Positions 7,812 through 16,405 of a stretch of DNA of 64,000 nt are shown in pieces. Within the stretch, counting starts at the first letter, position 1, and every line of letters begins with the position of its first letter. The DNA is from Micromonospora sp. PLK6-60 (GTDB lineage Bacteria > Actinomycetota > Actinomycetes > Mycobacteriales > Micromonosporaceae), in the NCBI RefSeq assembly GCF_019890675.1, contig NZ_JAIOAA010000011.1, positions 124,001 through 188,000 of the forward strand, written 5' to 3'. The notes beneath the pieces are model-generated. The model was not told the origin of the DNA and made no database searches. It worked only from the letters and a program-made list of their open reading frames with translations. Both the position numbers and the translations under genes were made by a program.

Positions 7812-8962
7812 ACGAGTCGCTGCTGCGGGAACTCGTGCCCGCGGTGATCGGGGTCCTCGTCCGACGCGGAGCTGACTTCGCGTCGGCCGAGGACGCCGTG
7901 CAGGAGGCCCTGATCCGGGCGCTGGAGACCTGGCCGGACGACCCGCCCCGCGAACCGAAGGGGTGGCTCGTCGCAGTCGCCTGGCGCAAATTCCTCGACG
8001 CCGCCCGGGCCGAGACGTCCCGACGCGGGCGGGAGGTCGCCGTCCAGGTCGAGCCGCCCGCCGGTCCGGCGCCCGCCACGGACGACACGCTGCGGCTCTA
8101 TTTCCTGTGCGCGCACCCGACCCTGCCGCCGGCCTCGGCCGTCGCCCTGACCCTGCGCGCGGTCGGTGGCCTGACCACCCGGCAGATCGCGGCGGCGTAC
8201 CTGGTCCCCGAGGCGACCATGGCGCAGCGGATCAGCCGCGCCAAGCGGCGGATCACCGGGCTGCCCCTCGACCAGGCCGGTGACCTCGGCACCGTGCTGC
8301 GGGTGCTCTACCTCGTCTTCAACGAGGGATACGGCGGGGACGTCGACCTGGCCGCCGAGGCGATCCGCCTCACCCGGCAACTCGTCGCCCTGACCGCCGA
8401 GCCCGAGGTCGCCGGGTTGCTCGCGCTGATGCTGCTGCACCACGCCCGCCGCGCGTCGCGTACCGGCCCGCAGGGTCGCCTGGTGCCGCTGCGCGACCAG
8501 GACCGGTCGCGGTGGGACACCGGCCTGATCGCCGAGGGCGTGGTCATCCTGCAGGCCGCGCTGGCCCGCGACCGGCTGGGGGAGTACCAGGCGCAGGCCG
8601 CGATCGCCGCCCTGCACGCCGACGCCCGCACCACCGCCGAGACGGACTGGGTGCAGATCGTGGAGTGGTACGACGAACTGCTCCAGCTCACCGGCAGTCC
8701 GGTGGTGCGGCTCAACCGCGCGGTGGCGGTCGGCGAGGCGGACGGGCCGCGGGCCGGCCTCGCGGCGCTGGCCGACGTGTCCCCCGACCTGCCCCGGTAC
8801 GCGGCGGTGACCGCGTACCTGCACGAACGCGCCGGTGACCTCGACCGCGCCGGCGAGCTGTACGTCGAGGCCGCCCGCGCGGCCACCAGCGTGCCGGAGC
8901 GCGACCACCTCACCCGGGAGGCCGCCCGGGTGCGGCAGGTGCAAGGCGGGGCCCCTTGTTAA
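7808..8962 (+). CDS. ECF42-type RNA polymerase sigma factor with C-terminal extension
   Basis: A 384-residue ECF sigma factor. Region 2 lies at about 10-75, with ASAEDAVQEALIRALETWP, and region 4 at about 115-160, with LTTRQIAAAYLVPEATMAQRISRAKRRI. These are followed by a long (about 200-residue) helical, TPR-like extension. This length and extension, with a translationally coupled DGPF gene and no anti-sigma gene, are typical of the ECF42 group, where the extension itself appears to be regulatory. The GTG start overlaps the DGPF stop. The last residues and the TAA stop are encoded by a short direct-repeat element (8943-8996), so the native C-terminus may have been replaced. Confidence 0.88.
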   Translation: MNESLLRELVPAVIGVLVRRGADFASAEDAVQEALIRALETWPDDPPREPKGWLVAVAWRKFLDAARAETSRRGREVAVQVEPPAGPAPATDDTLRLYFLCAHPTLPPASAVALTLRAVGGLTTRQIAAAYLVPEATMAQRISRAKRRITGLPLDQAGDLGTVLRVLYLVFNEGYGGDVDLAAEAIRLTRQLVALTAEPEVAGLLALMLLHHARRASRTGPQGRLVPLRDQDRSRWDTGLIAEGVVILQAALARDRLGEYQAQAAIAALHADARTTAETDWVQIVEWYDELLQLTGSPVVRLNRAVAVGEADGPRAGLAALADVSPDLPRYAAVTAYLHERAGDLDRAGELYVEAARAATSVPERDHLTREAARVRQVQGGAPC

Positions 8963-8996
8963 CGCATTCGGTATAGGAGGGGCCCCCTGTTAACGC
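8943..8996. repeat. Short direct repeat with GGGGCCCC cores
   Basis: Two near-identical units lie at about 8943-8965 and 8975-8996. Each has a GGGGCCCC palindromic core followed by C/TTGTTAACGC, and they are separated by an AT-rich ATTCGGTAT spacer. The TAA in the first unit is the stop codon of the sigma factor gene. The cores can pair with each other, giving a possible stem-loop in a convergent intergenic region. I believe similar GGGGCCC..TTAACG elements are dispersed in Micromonospora genomes, but that is from memory. Confidence 0.6.
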
Positions 8997-9004
8997 CCGC
9001 AGCG

Positions 9005-9076
9005 AGCTCAGGCGCCGCGGGTGAACAGCTCAGGCGCCGCGGGCGAACAGCGCGGGGTCAGGCGTCGCGGGCGAAC
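9005..9076. repeat. Tandem copies of the response-regulator 3' end
   Basis: Two 22-base units at 9005-9026 and 9027-9048 differ by one base. Both match the true 3' end of the response-regulator gene at 9058-9076 (TCAGGCGTCGCGGGCGAAC on the plus strand). Read on the minus strand, each copy again encodes LF(A/T)RGA followed by a stop. This looks like slippage or unequal exchange at the gene end. Confidence 0.7.
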
Positions 9077-9684
9077 AGCGCCAGGCGTACCCGGTTGGGG
9101 CTGCCGGTCTTGGCCATCAGGCTGGTGATGTGGGTCTTGACGGTGGTCACCCCGATGTGGAGCCGATCCGCGATCTCGGTGTTGGACAGTCCCTCGGCCA
9201 CCAGGTCCAGCACGTCCTGCTCCCGCGCGGTCAGCCCCTCGACCGGCCGGGGCGCCTCCGGGCGGGCGTGCACCGCGCGCTGCACCAGCCGGCGCAGCAC
9301 GTCCTGGCTGAACGGGCTGTCGCCCACCGCGGCCCGGCGGATGCCGTCGAGCAGGTCGGTGGGGGGCGCGTCCTTGAGCAGGAAGCCGCAGGCGCCGGCG
9401 GTCAGCGCCGGATAGAGGTGGTCGTCGTCGCCGAAGGTGGTCAGCACCAGCACCCGGGTGGCGGGCCGGTCGGCGAGGATGCGGGTGGTCGCGGTGATCC
9501 CGTCGACGCCGGGCATGCGCAGGTCCATCACGACGACGTCGGGGACCAGCCGCGTCGCGAGGGTGATCGCCTCGCGGCCGTTGTCGGCCTCGCCGACGAC
9601 CTCGATGTCGGGCTGGGCGTCGCAGAGCATGCGCAGGCCGGCGCGGATGAGGTGCTGGTCGTCGACCAGCAGGACCCGGATCAT
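9058..9684 (-). CDS. NarL/LuxR-type response regulator
   Basis: A 208-residue response regulator. The receiver domain (1-120) has acidic DD at 8-9, phospho-acceptor Asp54 (VVMDLRMP), Thr at about 82 (LTTFGDDDH) and Lys at about 104. The C-terminal LuxR helix-turn-helix (about 145-205) has LTAREQDVLDLVAEGLSNTEIA and VTTVKTHITSLM. It is the output partner of the histidine kinase just upstream; the two genes overlap by 4 bases (ATGA). It is the last gene of a four-gene overlapping operon. Two degenerate copies of its 3' end follow the stop codon. Confidence 0.93.
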   Translation of the reverse strand: MIRVLLVDDQHLIRAGLRMLCDAQPDIEVVGEADNGREAITLATRLVPDVVVMDLRMPGVDGITATTRILADRPATRVLVLTTFGDDDHLYPALTAGACGFLLKDAPPTDLLDGIRRAAVGDSPFSQDVLRRLVQRAVHARPEAPRPVEGLTAREQDVLDLVAEGLSNTEIADRLHIGVTTVKTHITSLMAKTGSPNRVRLALFARDA

Positions 9685-10970
9685 GCCGGCTCCGGCGCGT
9701 ACGGTCCGGCCGGCGGCCCGCCACCGCGCGGCGGTCCGGACGGGGTGCCCCGCGGCGGCCGGGGCGACGGCGGCGCGGCGGCGACCACCGGCCCGGTCTC
9801 GGTGACCGGCAGGACGGTACGCACCCGCCAGCCCGCCCCGACCGGCCCCGCCTCCAGCGCGCCGCCGAGCACCTCGACGCGCTCCCGCATGCCGGTGATG
9901 CCGTGCCCGCCGCCGGCCGGCACCGTCGCTGGCCGCCGGCCCCGCCCGTCGTCGCTGACCTCCCAGTGCACGGCGCCGTCGACCACGGACACCAGCAGCC
10001 GGGCCCGGGCGGACGTGCCGGCGTGCTTGGCCACGTTGGTCAGCGCCTCCTGGGTGAGCCGCAGCACCGCCATGCCGCGTACCGCGTCGAGCGCGCCGAC
10101 CGCCGGGTCGATCTCCGCCTCCACGGTGACCCCGGCCTGGCGGGCCCGGTCGACCGCCGCGCCGAGCGCGGCCGGCAGCGCGGACGGCTCGATCGCGGTC
10201 AACGCCGCGTCCCCGCGTACGCCGTCGGGGTCGCGTAGCACCGCGACCAGCCGGCGCAGGTCCGCCAGGGCGTCGGTCCCGGTCCGGTGCACGTCGTCGA
10301 AGACCTCGCTCACCCGTGGGTCGAGGTCGGGTAGGACGTGCCGGGCCACGCCGACGCGCAGCACCATGGACGCCACGTGGTGCGCGAGCACGTCGTGCAG
10401 TTCACGGGCGATGGCGCTGCGTTCGTCGGCGCGGGCGGCCCGGCTCTCCGACTCGCGCCGACGCTGCTCGGCCGCCGCCCGCTCCTGCGCCTGCCGGGTC
10501 AGCTCGCCGGTGGTGCGGATGACCAGGCCGAGCAGCAGCGGCACGCCCACCTCGACGAGCAGCCCGAACACCCCGGACAGCGCCCGGCGCAGCGGGTCGC
10601 CGATCGAGTCGGTCAGGTCCACCACGGCCAGCAGGCCGGCGGCCAGCCACACGGTGCGCAGCCGGCCCGCCCGCATGGTCAGCTCCAGCAACGCCCAGCT
10701 GGCGCCGACCTGGTTGATGGTGACGTCGTCGAGGGTGTGCAGCGCCACCGCCAGCAGCGCGGTCTGCACGACCAGGTTGACCCGTGCCCGGCGGTGCAGC
10801 GCCATCCCGGCCGCGAACGCGGGCACCGCCAGCAGCCACTGGGCCGTGGTCGGCGACCGGTCCGCCTGGCCCCCGACGAGCAGGTAGCAGAGCCCGCTGA
10901 GGTTCAGCAGCAGCATCCGGACGAACGTGTCCCGCGCGTCGAACAGTCGCGCCACCCAGCCCACCCGCAT
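9681..10970 (-). CDS. NarL-type sensor histidine kinase
   Basis: A 429-residue membrane kinase. Five or six hydrophobic helices fill residues 18-155 without a clear large extracytoplasmic sensor. A coiled region follows, then the HisKA_3 dimerisation domain with His192 in ARELHDVLAHHVASM. The HATPase domain has the N box (TQEALTNVAKHAG) and G box (VSDDGRG, GGGHGITGMRERV). The C-terminal ~45 residues are Pro/Gly-rich. The start was placed at the ATG at 10970 because it overlaps the upstream stop as TGATG. It should phosphorylate the downstream regulator. The intramembrane sensor layout suggests detection of an envelope or lipid-soluble cue, possibly via the two upstream membrane proteins. Confidence 0.92.
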   Translation of the reverse strand: MRVGWVARLFDARDTFVRMLLLNLSGLCYLLVGGQADRSPTTAQWLLAVPAFAAGMALHRRARVNLVVQTALLAVALHTLDDVTINQVGASWALLELTMRAGRLRTVWLAAGLLAVVDLTDSIGDPLRRALSGVFGLLVEVGVPLLLGLVIRTTGELTRQAQERAAAEQRRRESESRAARADERSAIARELHDVLAHHVASMVLRVGVARHVLPDLDPRVSEVFDDVHRTGTDALADLRRLVAVLRDPDGVRGDAALTAIEPSALPAALGAAVDRARQAGVTVEAEIDPAVGALDAVRGMAVLRLTQEALTNVAKHAGTSARARLLVSVVDGAVHWEVSDDGRGRRPATVPAGGGHGITGMRERVEVLGGALEAGPVGAGWRVRTVLPVTETGPVVAAAPPSPRPPRGTPSGPPRGGGPPAGPYAPEPA

Positions 10971-11425
10971 CAGGGTAGGCGCTGCGGCCCGGCCGCAGTA
11001 GGTACCGGCTGGCGGACCCACCGGGTGCGCAGCGCCAGGTAGCCGCCCAGACCGACCGGGCCGAGCAGGATCGTCAGCAGCAGCACCGGCGCCATCACCA
11101 GCGCCGGCACCCCCCGTTGGCGGCTGTCGAGCCATGCCCATCGGCCGGCGAACAGGTCGAACCCGACCAGGTGCGCCCAGGCCGCCGCCGCGCCGTCCGG
11201 GGTGCCGAGCAGGTCGCGCACCCCGTCCAGCGTCGGCGACGTCACCGCCGGCAGCACCGTGCCCAGCGCCGGCAGCACCAGTGCCGCGTAGATCACCAGG
11301 ACCGGCGCCACGATCAGCGGGGAGCCGATGATCCGGGCGGTCACCGGGCGGTTCGGCAGCAGGATCATCAGCGCCCAGAAGGGCGCGGCCACCGCGAACG
11401 TCAGCGTGAACAGAGCGCCGGTCAT
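10970..11425 (-). CDS. ABA4-like membrane protein
   Basis: A 151-residue protein with four predicted transmembrane helices. It has the ABA4-like (DUF4281) signature: an N-terminal FAVAAPFWALMILLP segment and a central WAHLVGFDLFAGRW followed by D-S-R. In plants ABA4 is needed for neoxanthin formation; the bacterial members have no established role. It overlaps the upstream membrane-protein gene by 4 bases and the downstream histidine kinase by 1 base (TGATG), so production is coupled to a two-component system. A role as an accessory sensor or carotenoid-linked enzyme is inference. Confidence 0.75.
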   Translation of the reverse strand: MTGALFTLTFAVAAPFWALMILLPNRPVTARIIGSPLIVAPVLVIYAALVLPALGTVLPAVTSPTLDGVRDLLGTPDGAAAAWAHLVGFDLFAGRWAWLDSRQRGVPALVMAPVLLLTILLGPVGLGGYLALRTRWVRQPVPTAAGPQRLP

Positions 11426-12354
11426 CCGGCCAGCGCCAGTCGCGGGGCGGGCCGGCGCAGGACGACGACCGCGGTGGCGGTGGCGGTCGCCGTCAGCAGC
11501 GCGGTGGCGGCGGCGACGGTGAGCGCGTCGGGGCGCAGCAGCGGCTGCCCGCGCAGCGCCTGCCAGGTGAGCAGGATGGTGAGCAGGCCGTACGCGGCGC
11601 CCGCGACGGTCAGCAGCCGTGTCCGGGTGCGCTCGTCGAGCCGGTGGGCGGCGAACCGGTGCAGCAGCATTGCCAGGATCGGCAGCGCCTGCAGGGCGTG
11701 CAGCCCGACGAAGTGCCCGATGCGCAGGTCACCGCCGGTGGTGCTCCACCCGAGCAGCGGCAGGCCGGGCCCGCCGTCCGCGACGCCCACGCTGTGCGCC
11801 CCGGCGACCCCCTCCACCGCCGGCGCCGGGTCGCCCGCCACCATCGGGAAGGCGACAAGCATGCCGAGCAGCGACAGCCCGAGCCCCCAGCCGACGGCAC
11901 GCGCGGCGGCCCGGTCGGGGATCCGCCGGCGCAGCACCACGACCGCGATCACCACGTGCGCGACGAACAACGCCATGATCAGCATGCCCATCATCTGCCA
12001 CAGCGCAGCGTTGAACGGGGTGCTCTCGTTGAAGTGGCTGGCGGTGCCGCGCAGCACCTGCCCCACGATGATCGCCATCTCGCCGACGCCCACCGCCACG
12101 ATGGCGGTGCCCGCCCACTCGGCCACCCGGCTGCGCCGCGGCAGCAGGGACAGCATCCAGGCGAGGGTGGCGGCGTACACCACGAACGACACGGCGAACT
12201 TGAACGGCTTGACCCAGATCGGCGCGCCGGTGAGCACGCGCGGGTCGGCGACGATGCCGACCGCGGCGACGACGGCCAGGACCGCCATCGCCGACACGAA
12301 GACCATCAGGGGGCGGTGCCAGTGGGCCGCCCGGCCCAGTGCGGTGGTTGTCAT
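11422..12354 (-). CDS. Multi-pass membrane protein, first gene of ABA4/two-component operon
   Basis: A 310-residue protein with about seven to eight hydrophobic helices and short loops. Recognisable stretches include WVKPFKFAVSFVVYAATLAWML near residue 50, HFNESTPFNAALWQMMG near 107, and GLHALQALPILAMLLHR near 218. Several conserved-looking His residues lie in the membrane portion (HFVGLHALQ). No family is recognised with confidence. It heads a four-gene operon with 4-, 1- and 4-base overlaps running into an ABA4-like protein, a histidine kinase and a response regulator. That arrangement suggests a membrane module sensed or controlled by the two-component pair. Confidence 0.65.
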   Translation of the reverse strand: MTTTALGRAAHWHRPLMVFVSAMAVLAVVAAVGIVADPRVLTGAPIWVKPFKFAVSFVVYAATLAWMLSLLPRRSRVAEWAGTAIVAVGVGEMAIIVGQVLRGTASHFNESTPFNAALWQMMGMLIMALFVAHVVIAVVVLRRRIPDRAAARAVGWGLGLSLLGMLVAFPMVAGDPAPAVEGVAGAHSVGVADGGPGLPLLGWSTTGGDLRIGHFVGLHALQALPILAMLLHRFAAHRLDERTRTRLLTVAGAAYGLLTILLTWQALRGQPLLRPDALTVAAATALLTATATATAVVVLRRPAPRLALAG

Positions 12355-12468
12355 GCCATCGATGCTGGTGCGCCGGCTGATCGACTTCGTCGGACCGGAA
12401 GCCCCGGTTGCGGCCGCCGGTCGGAGCGCGTCTCCACCCCTGGTAGGAGACGGCGGCGCCGGGCCGCT

Positions 12469-13182
12469 CTAGACCGTGCCCGACAGGTACGCCCGCCGCC
12501 GTTCCGGCTCGAACTTCTCGATCGCGTACCGCAGCATGACCCGCGGCATGGCCCGATGGTGCCGGCCCAGGAACGCCTCCGCCGCGGCCCGGTCCCGGTT
12601 GCCCACCTCGCGCAGCATCCAGCCCACCGCCTTGTGCACCAGGTCGTGCGGGTCGCGCAGCAGCCGCTCGGCGAGCCGGAAGGTCCAGTCGAAGTCGCCG
12701 GCCCGGACGAACGCGAAGGTCGCCATGACCGCGATCCGCCGCTCCCACACCAGCCGCGACCCGGCCAACCGGTCCAGCACGCTCCGGTCCTTGTCGAGCA
12801 ACCACGGGCCCACGATGTACGGCGCGGACGAGTCCACCAGGTCCCAGTTGTCGATCCGGTCGGTGTTGGCCAGCACGAGGTCGAAGATCTCGTCCCGTTC
12901 CGGCTCGCTGCCCCTGGCGAACTTGCGCACCAGGACGAGGAGCGCGGTGAGCCGCTCCTCGTGCACGTCGCTGCGCAGCAGCGCCGCCGTGTCGGTCAGC
13001 GAAAGGTCACGCCAGTACCGGCCGGCCACCCGGCGCTGGTCCGGCACGGTGACGCCGATGGCCCGGTCGCCCTCGCCGTAGCCGCCCGGCTGCATCTGCA
13101 GGAACCGGCTGACCTGCTCCGCCCGCCGCGGATCGGCGAGGCGGGCGAGGTCCCGGCGGACGTCGGCGGCGGTGGTGGCCAT
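12469..13182 (-). CDS. DNA alkylation repair protein, AlkD-like
   Basis: A 237-residue, all-helical HEAT-repeat-like protein of the AlkD DNA glycosylase family, which removes N3- and N7-alkylated purines without flipping the base. Family markers include GVTVPDQRRVAGRYW near 43, the NWDLVDSSAPYIVGPWL segment near 113-129, with the Trp and Asp that line the lesion site, and DLVHKAVGWMLREVGNRD near 178-195. Length is normal. It lies downstream of a MmyB-type regulator and an SDR on the same strand, but nothing suggests a shared pathway. Confidence 0.88.
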   Translation of the reverse strand: MATTAADVRRDLARLADPRRAEQVSRFLQMQPGGYGEGDRAIGVTVPDQRRVAGRYWRDLSLTDTAALLRSDVHEERLTALLVLVRKFARGSEPERDEIFDLVLANTDRIDNWDLVDSSAPYIVGPWLLDKDRSVLDRLAGSRLVWERRIAVMATFAFVRAGDFDWTFRLAERLLRDPHDLVHKAVGWMLREVGNRDRAAAEAFLGRHHRAMPRVMLRYAIEKFEPERRRAYLSGTV

Positions 13183-13209
13183 GACTGTGCAAGCTACCGC
13201 CGCCGCCCG

Positions 13210-14055
13210 TCACGGGACCGGCGACCCGTCGTACGCGCCGATGACCGACAGCAGCCGCAGCTTGTCGTAGCTGTCCGTGCCCGGGGTGGCCGTGTAGACC
13301 ACCAGTTGCTGCGACTGGTCGGGATCGATCAACCGCTGGCACTGCAACTCGAGCAGGCCGACCTGGGGATGTGCGATCCGCTGCGGTCCGCAGTACGGGC
13401 CGGCGACGGGATGCCGCCGCCACAGCGCGGTGAACTCGGGGCTCGCCGCGAGCAGCGCGTCGACGATCGCCGCCGCCCGCGAGCCCTTGCCGTCGCGGAC
13501 GAACGAGGCGTGCAGGTCGGCCACGACGGTGAGGCTCTGCGCCGCCCGCTCCGGCTCGGGGTGGATCAGCCGGGTGTCGGGATCGGTGAACCAGCGGTAG
13601 TGCAGGCTGCGTGCCAGGCCGGTGTGTCGCCGCTGGTCGCCCAGCAGGGCCACGGCGAGGGGCGTCTGGAGCATCGTCTCGCCGAGGTGGGAGACGACCT
13701 GCGCGGCCGCGTCGTGCAGGCCGTCGAAGATGCGCAGCATTCCCGGGTTGATGTGTTCGGCCTCCGCCGACCGGGGCGGTGTCGCGTAGCCCGCCAAGCG
13801 GAACAGGTGGTCGCGTTCCTCCAGCGACAGGCGTAGCGCGCGGGCGAGCGCCGCCAGCATCTGCTCGGAGGGGTACGGACCGCGCGGCTGTTCGAGGCGG
13901 GTGTAGTAGTCGACGGACATGTCGCCGAGCACCGCGACCTCCTCCCGGCGCAGCCCCGTGGTGCGGCGGCGCCGCCCGCGGGGCAACCCCACGTCCTCGG
14001 GCTGCAACGCCTCCCGCCGGGTACGCAGGTATTCGGCCAGTCGGGCGCGGTCCAC
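13210..14055 (-). CDS. XRE regulator with MmyB-like ligand-binding domain
   Basis: A 281-residue regulator from the GTG at 14055, chosen because GAGGAGG lies 7 bases upstream; an upstream ATG lacks such a site. An N-terminal XRE helix-turn-helix (about 5-75) contains TTGLRREEVAVLGDMSVDYYTRLEQ. The C-terminal MmyB-like PAS-type domain follows, with LHYRWFTDPDTRLIHPEPE and the ATPGTDSYDKLRLLSVIG ending. In the MmyB group this domain binds fatty-acid-like ligands. Proteins of this layout usually sit next to an SDR oxidoreductase and repress it; here the SDR gene is 36 bases upstream on the same strand, so the two may be co-transcribed. Confidence 0.88.
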   Translation of the reverse strand: MDRARLAEYLRTRREALQPEDVGLPRGRRRRTTGLRREEVAVLGDMSVDYYTRLEQPRGPYPSEQMLAALARALRLSLEERDHLFRLAGYATPPRSAEAEHINPGMLRIFDGLHDAAAQVVSHLGETMLQTPLAVALLGDQRRHTGLARSLHYRWFTDPDTRLIHPEPERAAQSLTVVADLHASFVRDGKGSRAAAIVDALLAASPEFTALWRRHPVAGPYCGPQRIAHPQVGLLELQCQRLIDPDQSQQLVVYTATPGTDSYDKLRLLSVIGAYDGSPVP

Positions 14056-14091
14056 GAAGGGCCCTCCTCGAGGCTCGAACGGCATCGGTGC

Positions 14092-15024
14092 TCAGCCGAG
14101 TAAGCCGACCCGGTCCAGCGAGTATTCCCACAGCCGGGCGGCCTCGGCCTCGTCCCGGGCGGACCGGTAGAGCGTCAGTTCGGCCGGGCCCCCGGTGAAC
14201 TGCCCGAACCCGTCCGGCCCGTAGAGGCGTCCGCCCTGAGCGCGAGGGCTCGCGGCAGCGTACAGCGGCGGAAGCGCGCCCCGGTCCACGCTCTGGACCA
14301 GTACCCCCATCCGGTGCAGACGGGTCATGATCGCCTCGTGCGGGGCCGGCCGCCGGCGGCCGAGGTTGGGTCCGGCGGTGTAGAGCCCGGTGAGCGTGGT
14401 GCCCGGGTGGGCGGCGTTGCTGACGATGCCCCAGCCGGCGTCCCGGCTGCGCCGGTCCAGTTCCAGGGCGAACAGCAGGTTCGCCAGCTTGGACCGCCCG
14501 TAGGCCCGGACCGGGGAGTAGCTCCGCTCACTCTGCGGGTCGGTCCAGTCGAACCGGGCCTGCCGGGCGGCGCTGCTGGTCACGGTGGTCACCCGGGCGT
14601 GCCCGGCCCGCAGCAGCGGCAGCAACCGGACAGTGAGCGCGACATGCCCCAGGTGGTTCGTGCCGAACTGCAGTTCGAAGCCGTCGGCGGTGGTGTGCCG
14701 GGTGGTGGGTGCCATCACCCCGGCGTTGTTGATCAGAATGTCGATCGGCCGGCCGTCGGCGATCAGCTCCTCCGCCAGGGTGGCCACCGAGGTCAGTGCC
14801 GCGAGGTCCAGCGTCCGCAGAGACGCGGCGGCGCCGGGCGCCTCCCGCCGGAGACGGCCGAGGGCCGCCGCGCCCTTGGCGGGGTCCCGGACGGCGAGGA
14901 GCACCTCGGCGCCCGCGGCGGCCAGCCGGGTGGCCAGGCCCAGGCCCAGCCCGCCGCTCGCCCCGGTCACCAGGGCGAGCCGGCCGGTGAGGTCGGGCAG
15001 CGGGGAGACGGTCAGTTTCTTCAT
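14092..15024 (-). CDS. Short-chain dehydrogenase/reductase
   Basis: A 310-residue classical-type SDR. It has the cofactor motif TGASGGLG (about 20-27), NNAGV (about 98-102), a catalytic Ser in TVTSSAARQ, and YGRSK (about 175-179) for the Tyr/Lys pair. The N-A-H-P-G-T segment after the active site places it among retinol-dehydrogenase/WWOX-like reductases that use NADP(H). The substrate is unknown. It is followed by a MmyB-type regulator that probably controls it. Confidence 0.88.
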   Translation of the reverse strand: MKKLTVSPLPDLTGRLALVTGASGGLGLGLATRLAAAGAEVLLAVRDPAKGAAALGRLRREAPGAAASLRTLDLAALTSVATLAEELIADGRPIDILINNAGVMAPTTRHTTADGFELQFGTNHLGHVALTVRLLPLLRAGHARVTTVTSSAARQARFDWTDPQSERSYSPVRAYGRSKLANLLFALELDRRSRDAGWGIVSNAAHPGTTLTGLYTAGPNLGRRRPAPHEAIMTRLHRMGVLVQSVDRGALPPLYAAASPRAQGGRLYGPDGFGQFTGGPAELTLYRSARDEAEAARLWEYSLDRVGLLG

Positions 15025-15101
15025 GGCAACTCCAGGTCAGCGGGTTCGCCTCCACGCTGACGCGCCCGCCGGCCGGTAACCATGCTCTGCCGCTACATGC
15101 G

Positions 15102-15599
15102 TCACCGGGGCCGGTCAGCGTCGCCGCCCGTCCAGTGCCGCCGGATCCGGCCGGCGCCCCGGAACAGCAGCCAGAGGAACAGGGCGATGACGGCACCGGT
15201 CAGCAGGGTCCACGGGTCGCCCTGGACCAGCCGCACCAGTGCGTACGCCGCCAGGGCGAGCAGGGCGACGAGCAGCACCCCGCGAAGCCCGGCGAGGATG
15301 CGCAGCGTCGCGGCGACGCGGGACCGGGAGATGCTGCGACCGTCGCCGCCGGCCCGGGCCCAGAGCGTGGCCAGCACGATGACGACGACGGCGAGCTGGG
15401 CGAGCGCGCCGCCGACGGCGAACGGCAGGCCCGGCAGTTCCCCGGCGGCGAGCATCGCCGCACCGCCGGCGGTGAACCCGGTGAGCAGGACGACCAGGAC
15501 GAGGCCGGCGAGGACCGTCCGGCGGGCCCCTCGGCGGGCGGCGGCCGGATCGGGCAGCGGGACGCGGTCGTCCGGCGGGTCCACGGGCGCGGTCGCCAT
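15102..15599 (-). CDS. Membrane protein, last gene of type VII-like cassette
   Basis: A 165-residue protein with four hydrophobic helices (about residues 28-50, 55-75, 98-116 and 126-142) and Arg/Asp-rich cytoplasmic ends. No family recognised. Its ATG overlaps the stop of the WXG-like gene as TGATG, so it is translationally coupled. A role in inserting, tolerating or exporting the WXG-like protein is an inference from this coupling. Confidence 0.6.
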   Translation of the reverse strand: MATAPVDPPDDRVPLPDPAAARRGARRTVLAGLVLVVLLTGFTAGGAAMLAAGELPGLPFAVGGALAQLAVVVIVLATLWARAGGDGRSISRSRVAATLRILAGLRGVLLVALLALAAYALVRLVQGDPWTLLTGAVIALFLWLLFRGAGRIRRHWTGGDADRPR

Positions 15600-16396
15600 C
15601 AGGGCTTGATGTTCCAGTCGAGGGTCCGGCCGCCGTCGTGGACCCGGCCGTTCGAGATGTCGGAGACCAGGGTCGGCCAGTTGCCGCCCGGCAGGCCGTC
15701 GCTGTTGTGCAGCCGCTGGTCGAGGTCGCGCATCTGGGTCCACAACACCGTCAGGTAGGTGATGCCCGCGGTGACGACCGCCGTGGTCAGCGCGATCGCC
15801 TTGGCCGTCGAACCGGCGGCGGCCGCTGCCGCCGGCGGGGCGGTGATGATGCCGAGCGCCGCCGCGGCCTCGGCGATCAGCTCGACGATGAACGGCACGA
15901 CGACCGCGGCGATGCCGAGCCAGAATGCGATGATCGCGCCCGCGATCTTCCACAGCGCGTCGTCCAGCTCGTCCGTGGCGGCCTTGACGGCGGCCAGCGC
16001 CTTGCCCTGCAGGGGGAGGATCCCGGTGTAGGCGCTGGCCGCCGTGCCGCTCCAGTAGTCGTCGACGAGCAGTTGCCCGGCGTCGACCCGGGCGGCCAGC
16101 TCGTGCGCCGGGCCACCGACCTGTCGGGTCCAGGTCTCGCCGTGCGAGTAGAGCGTCCAGGGCACGCCCCAGCGGGTGAAGAACTTGCCGACCTCGGAGA
16201 AGAACTTCGCCAGCAGCTCACCGAACCTGCGGAGCAGGTCGAGCGCCTGCTGGGCGAGTGGTCCCAGCCACTGCAGGGCGCTGTTCACCCCGTCGATGAT
16301 CTCGTTCGCGAGCCGCTCGACCCGCTGGATCCCGTCCTCGATCGACCGGATCAGCTCGTCGAACTCGCCTTCGGACAGCGGGAGTGGGCGGGTCAC
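15599..16396 (-). CDS. WXG100-like protein with C-terminal membrane segments
   Basis: A 265-residue protein. The N-terminal ~130 residues are helical (SIEDGIQRVERLANEIIDG; QQALDLLRRFGELLAKFF). A WSG turn near residues 114-116 (DDYWSGTAASAY) matches the W-x-G turn of WXG100/ESX substrates. Two hydrophobic, Ala-rich stretches (about 150-180 and 187-218) can span the membrane, and a short polar tail ends the protein. ESX substrates carry WXG turns in helical hairpins, but a large WXG protein with membrane-spanning stretches is atypical and resembles pore-forming or membrane-anchored substrates. It is part of a four-gene operon with EspC-like and YbaB-like genes. Confidence 0.6.
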   Translation of the reverse strand: MTRPLPLSEGEFDELIRSIEDGIQRVERLANEIIDGVNSALQWLGPLAQQALDLLRRFGELLAKFFSEVGKFFTRWGVPWTLYSHGETWTRQVGGPAHELAARVDAGQLLVDDYWSGTAASAYTGILPLQGKALAAVKAATDELDDALWKIAGAIIAFWLGIAAVVVPFIVELIAEAAAALGIITAPPAAAAAAGSTAKAIALTTAVVTAGITYLTVLWTQMRDLDQRLHNSDGLPGGNWPTLVSDISNGRVHDGGRTLDWNIKP

Positions 16397-16405
16397 CGGG
16401 GCTCC

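Noticed and set aside
8943-8996. Two repeats that could begin a CRISPR array
   Set aside because: Only two units with a 9-base spacer and no cas genes.
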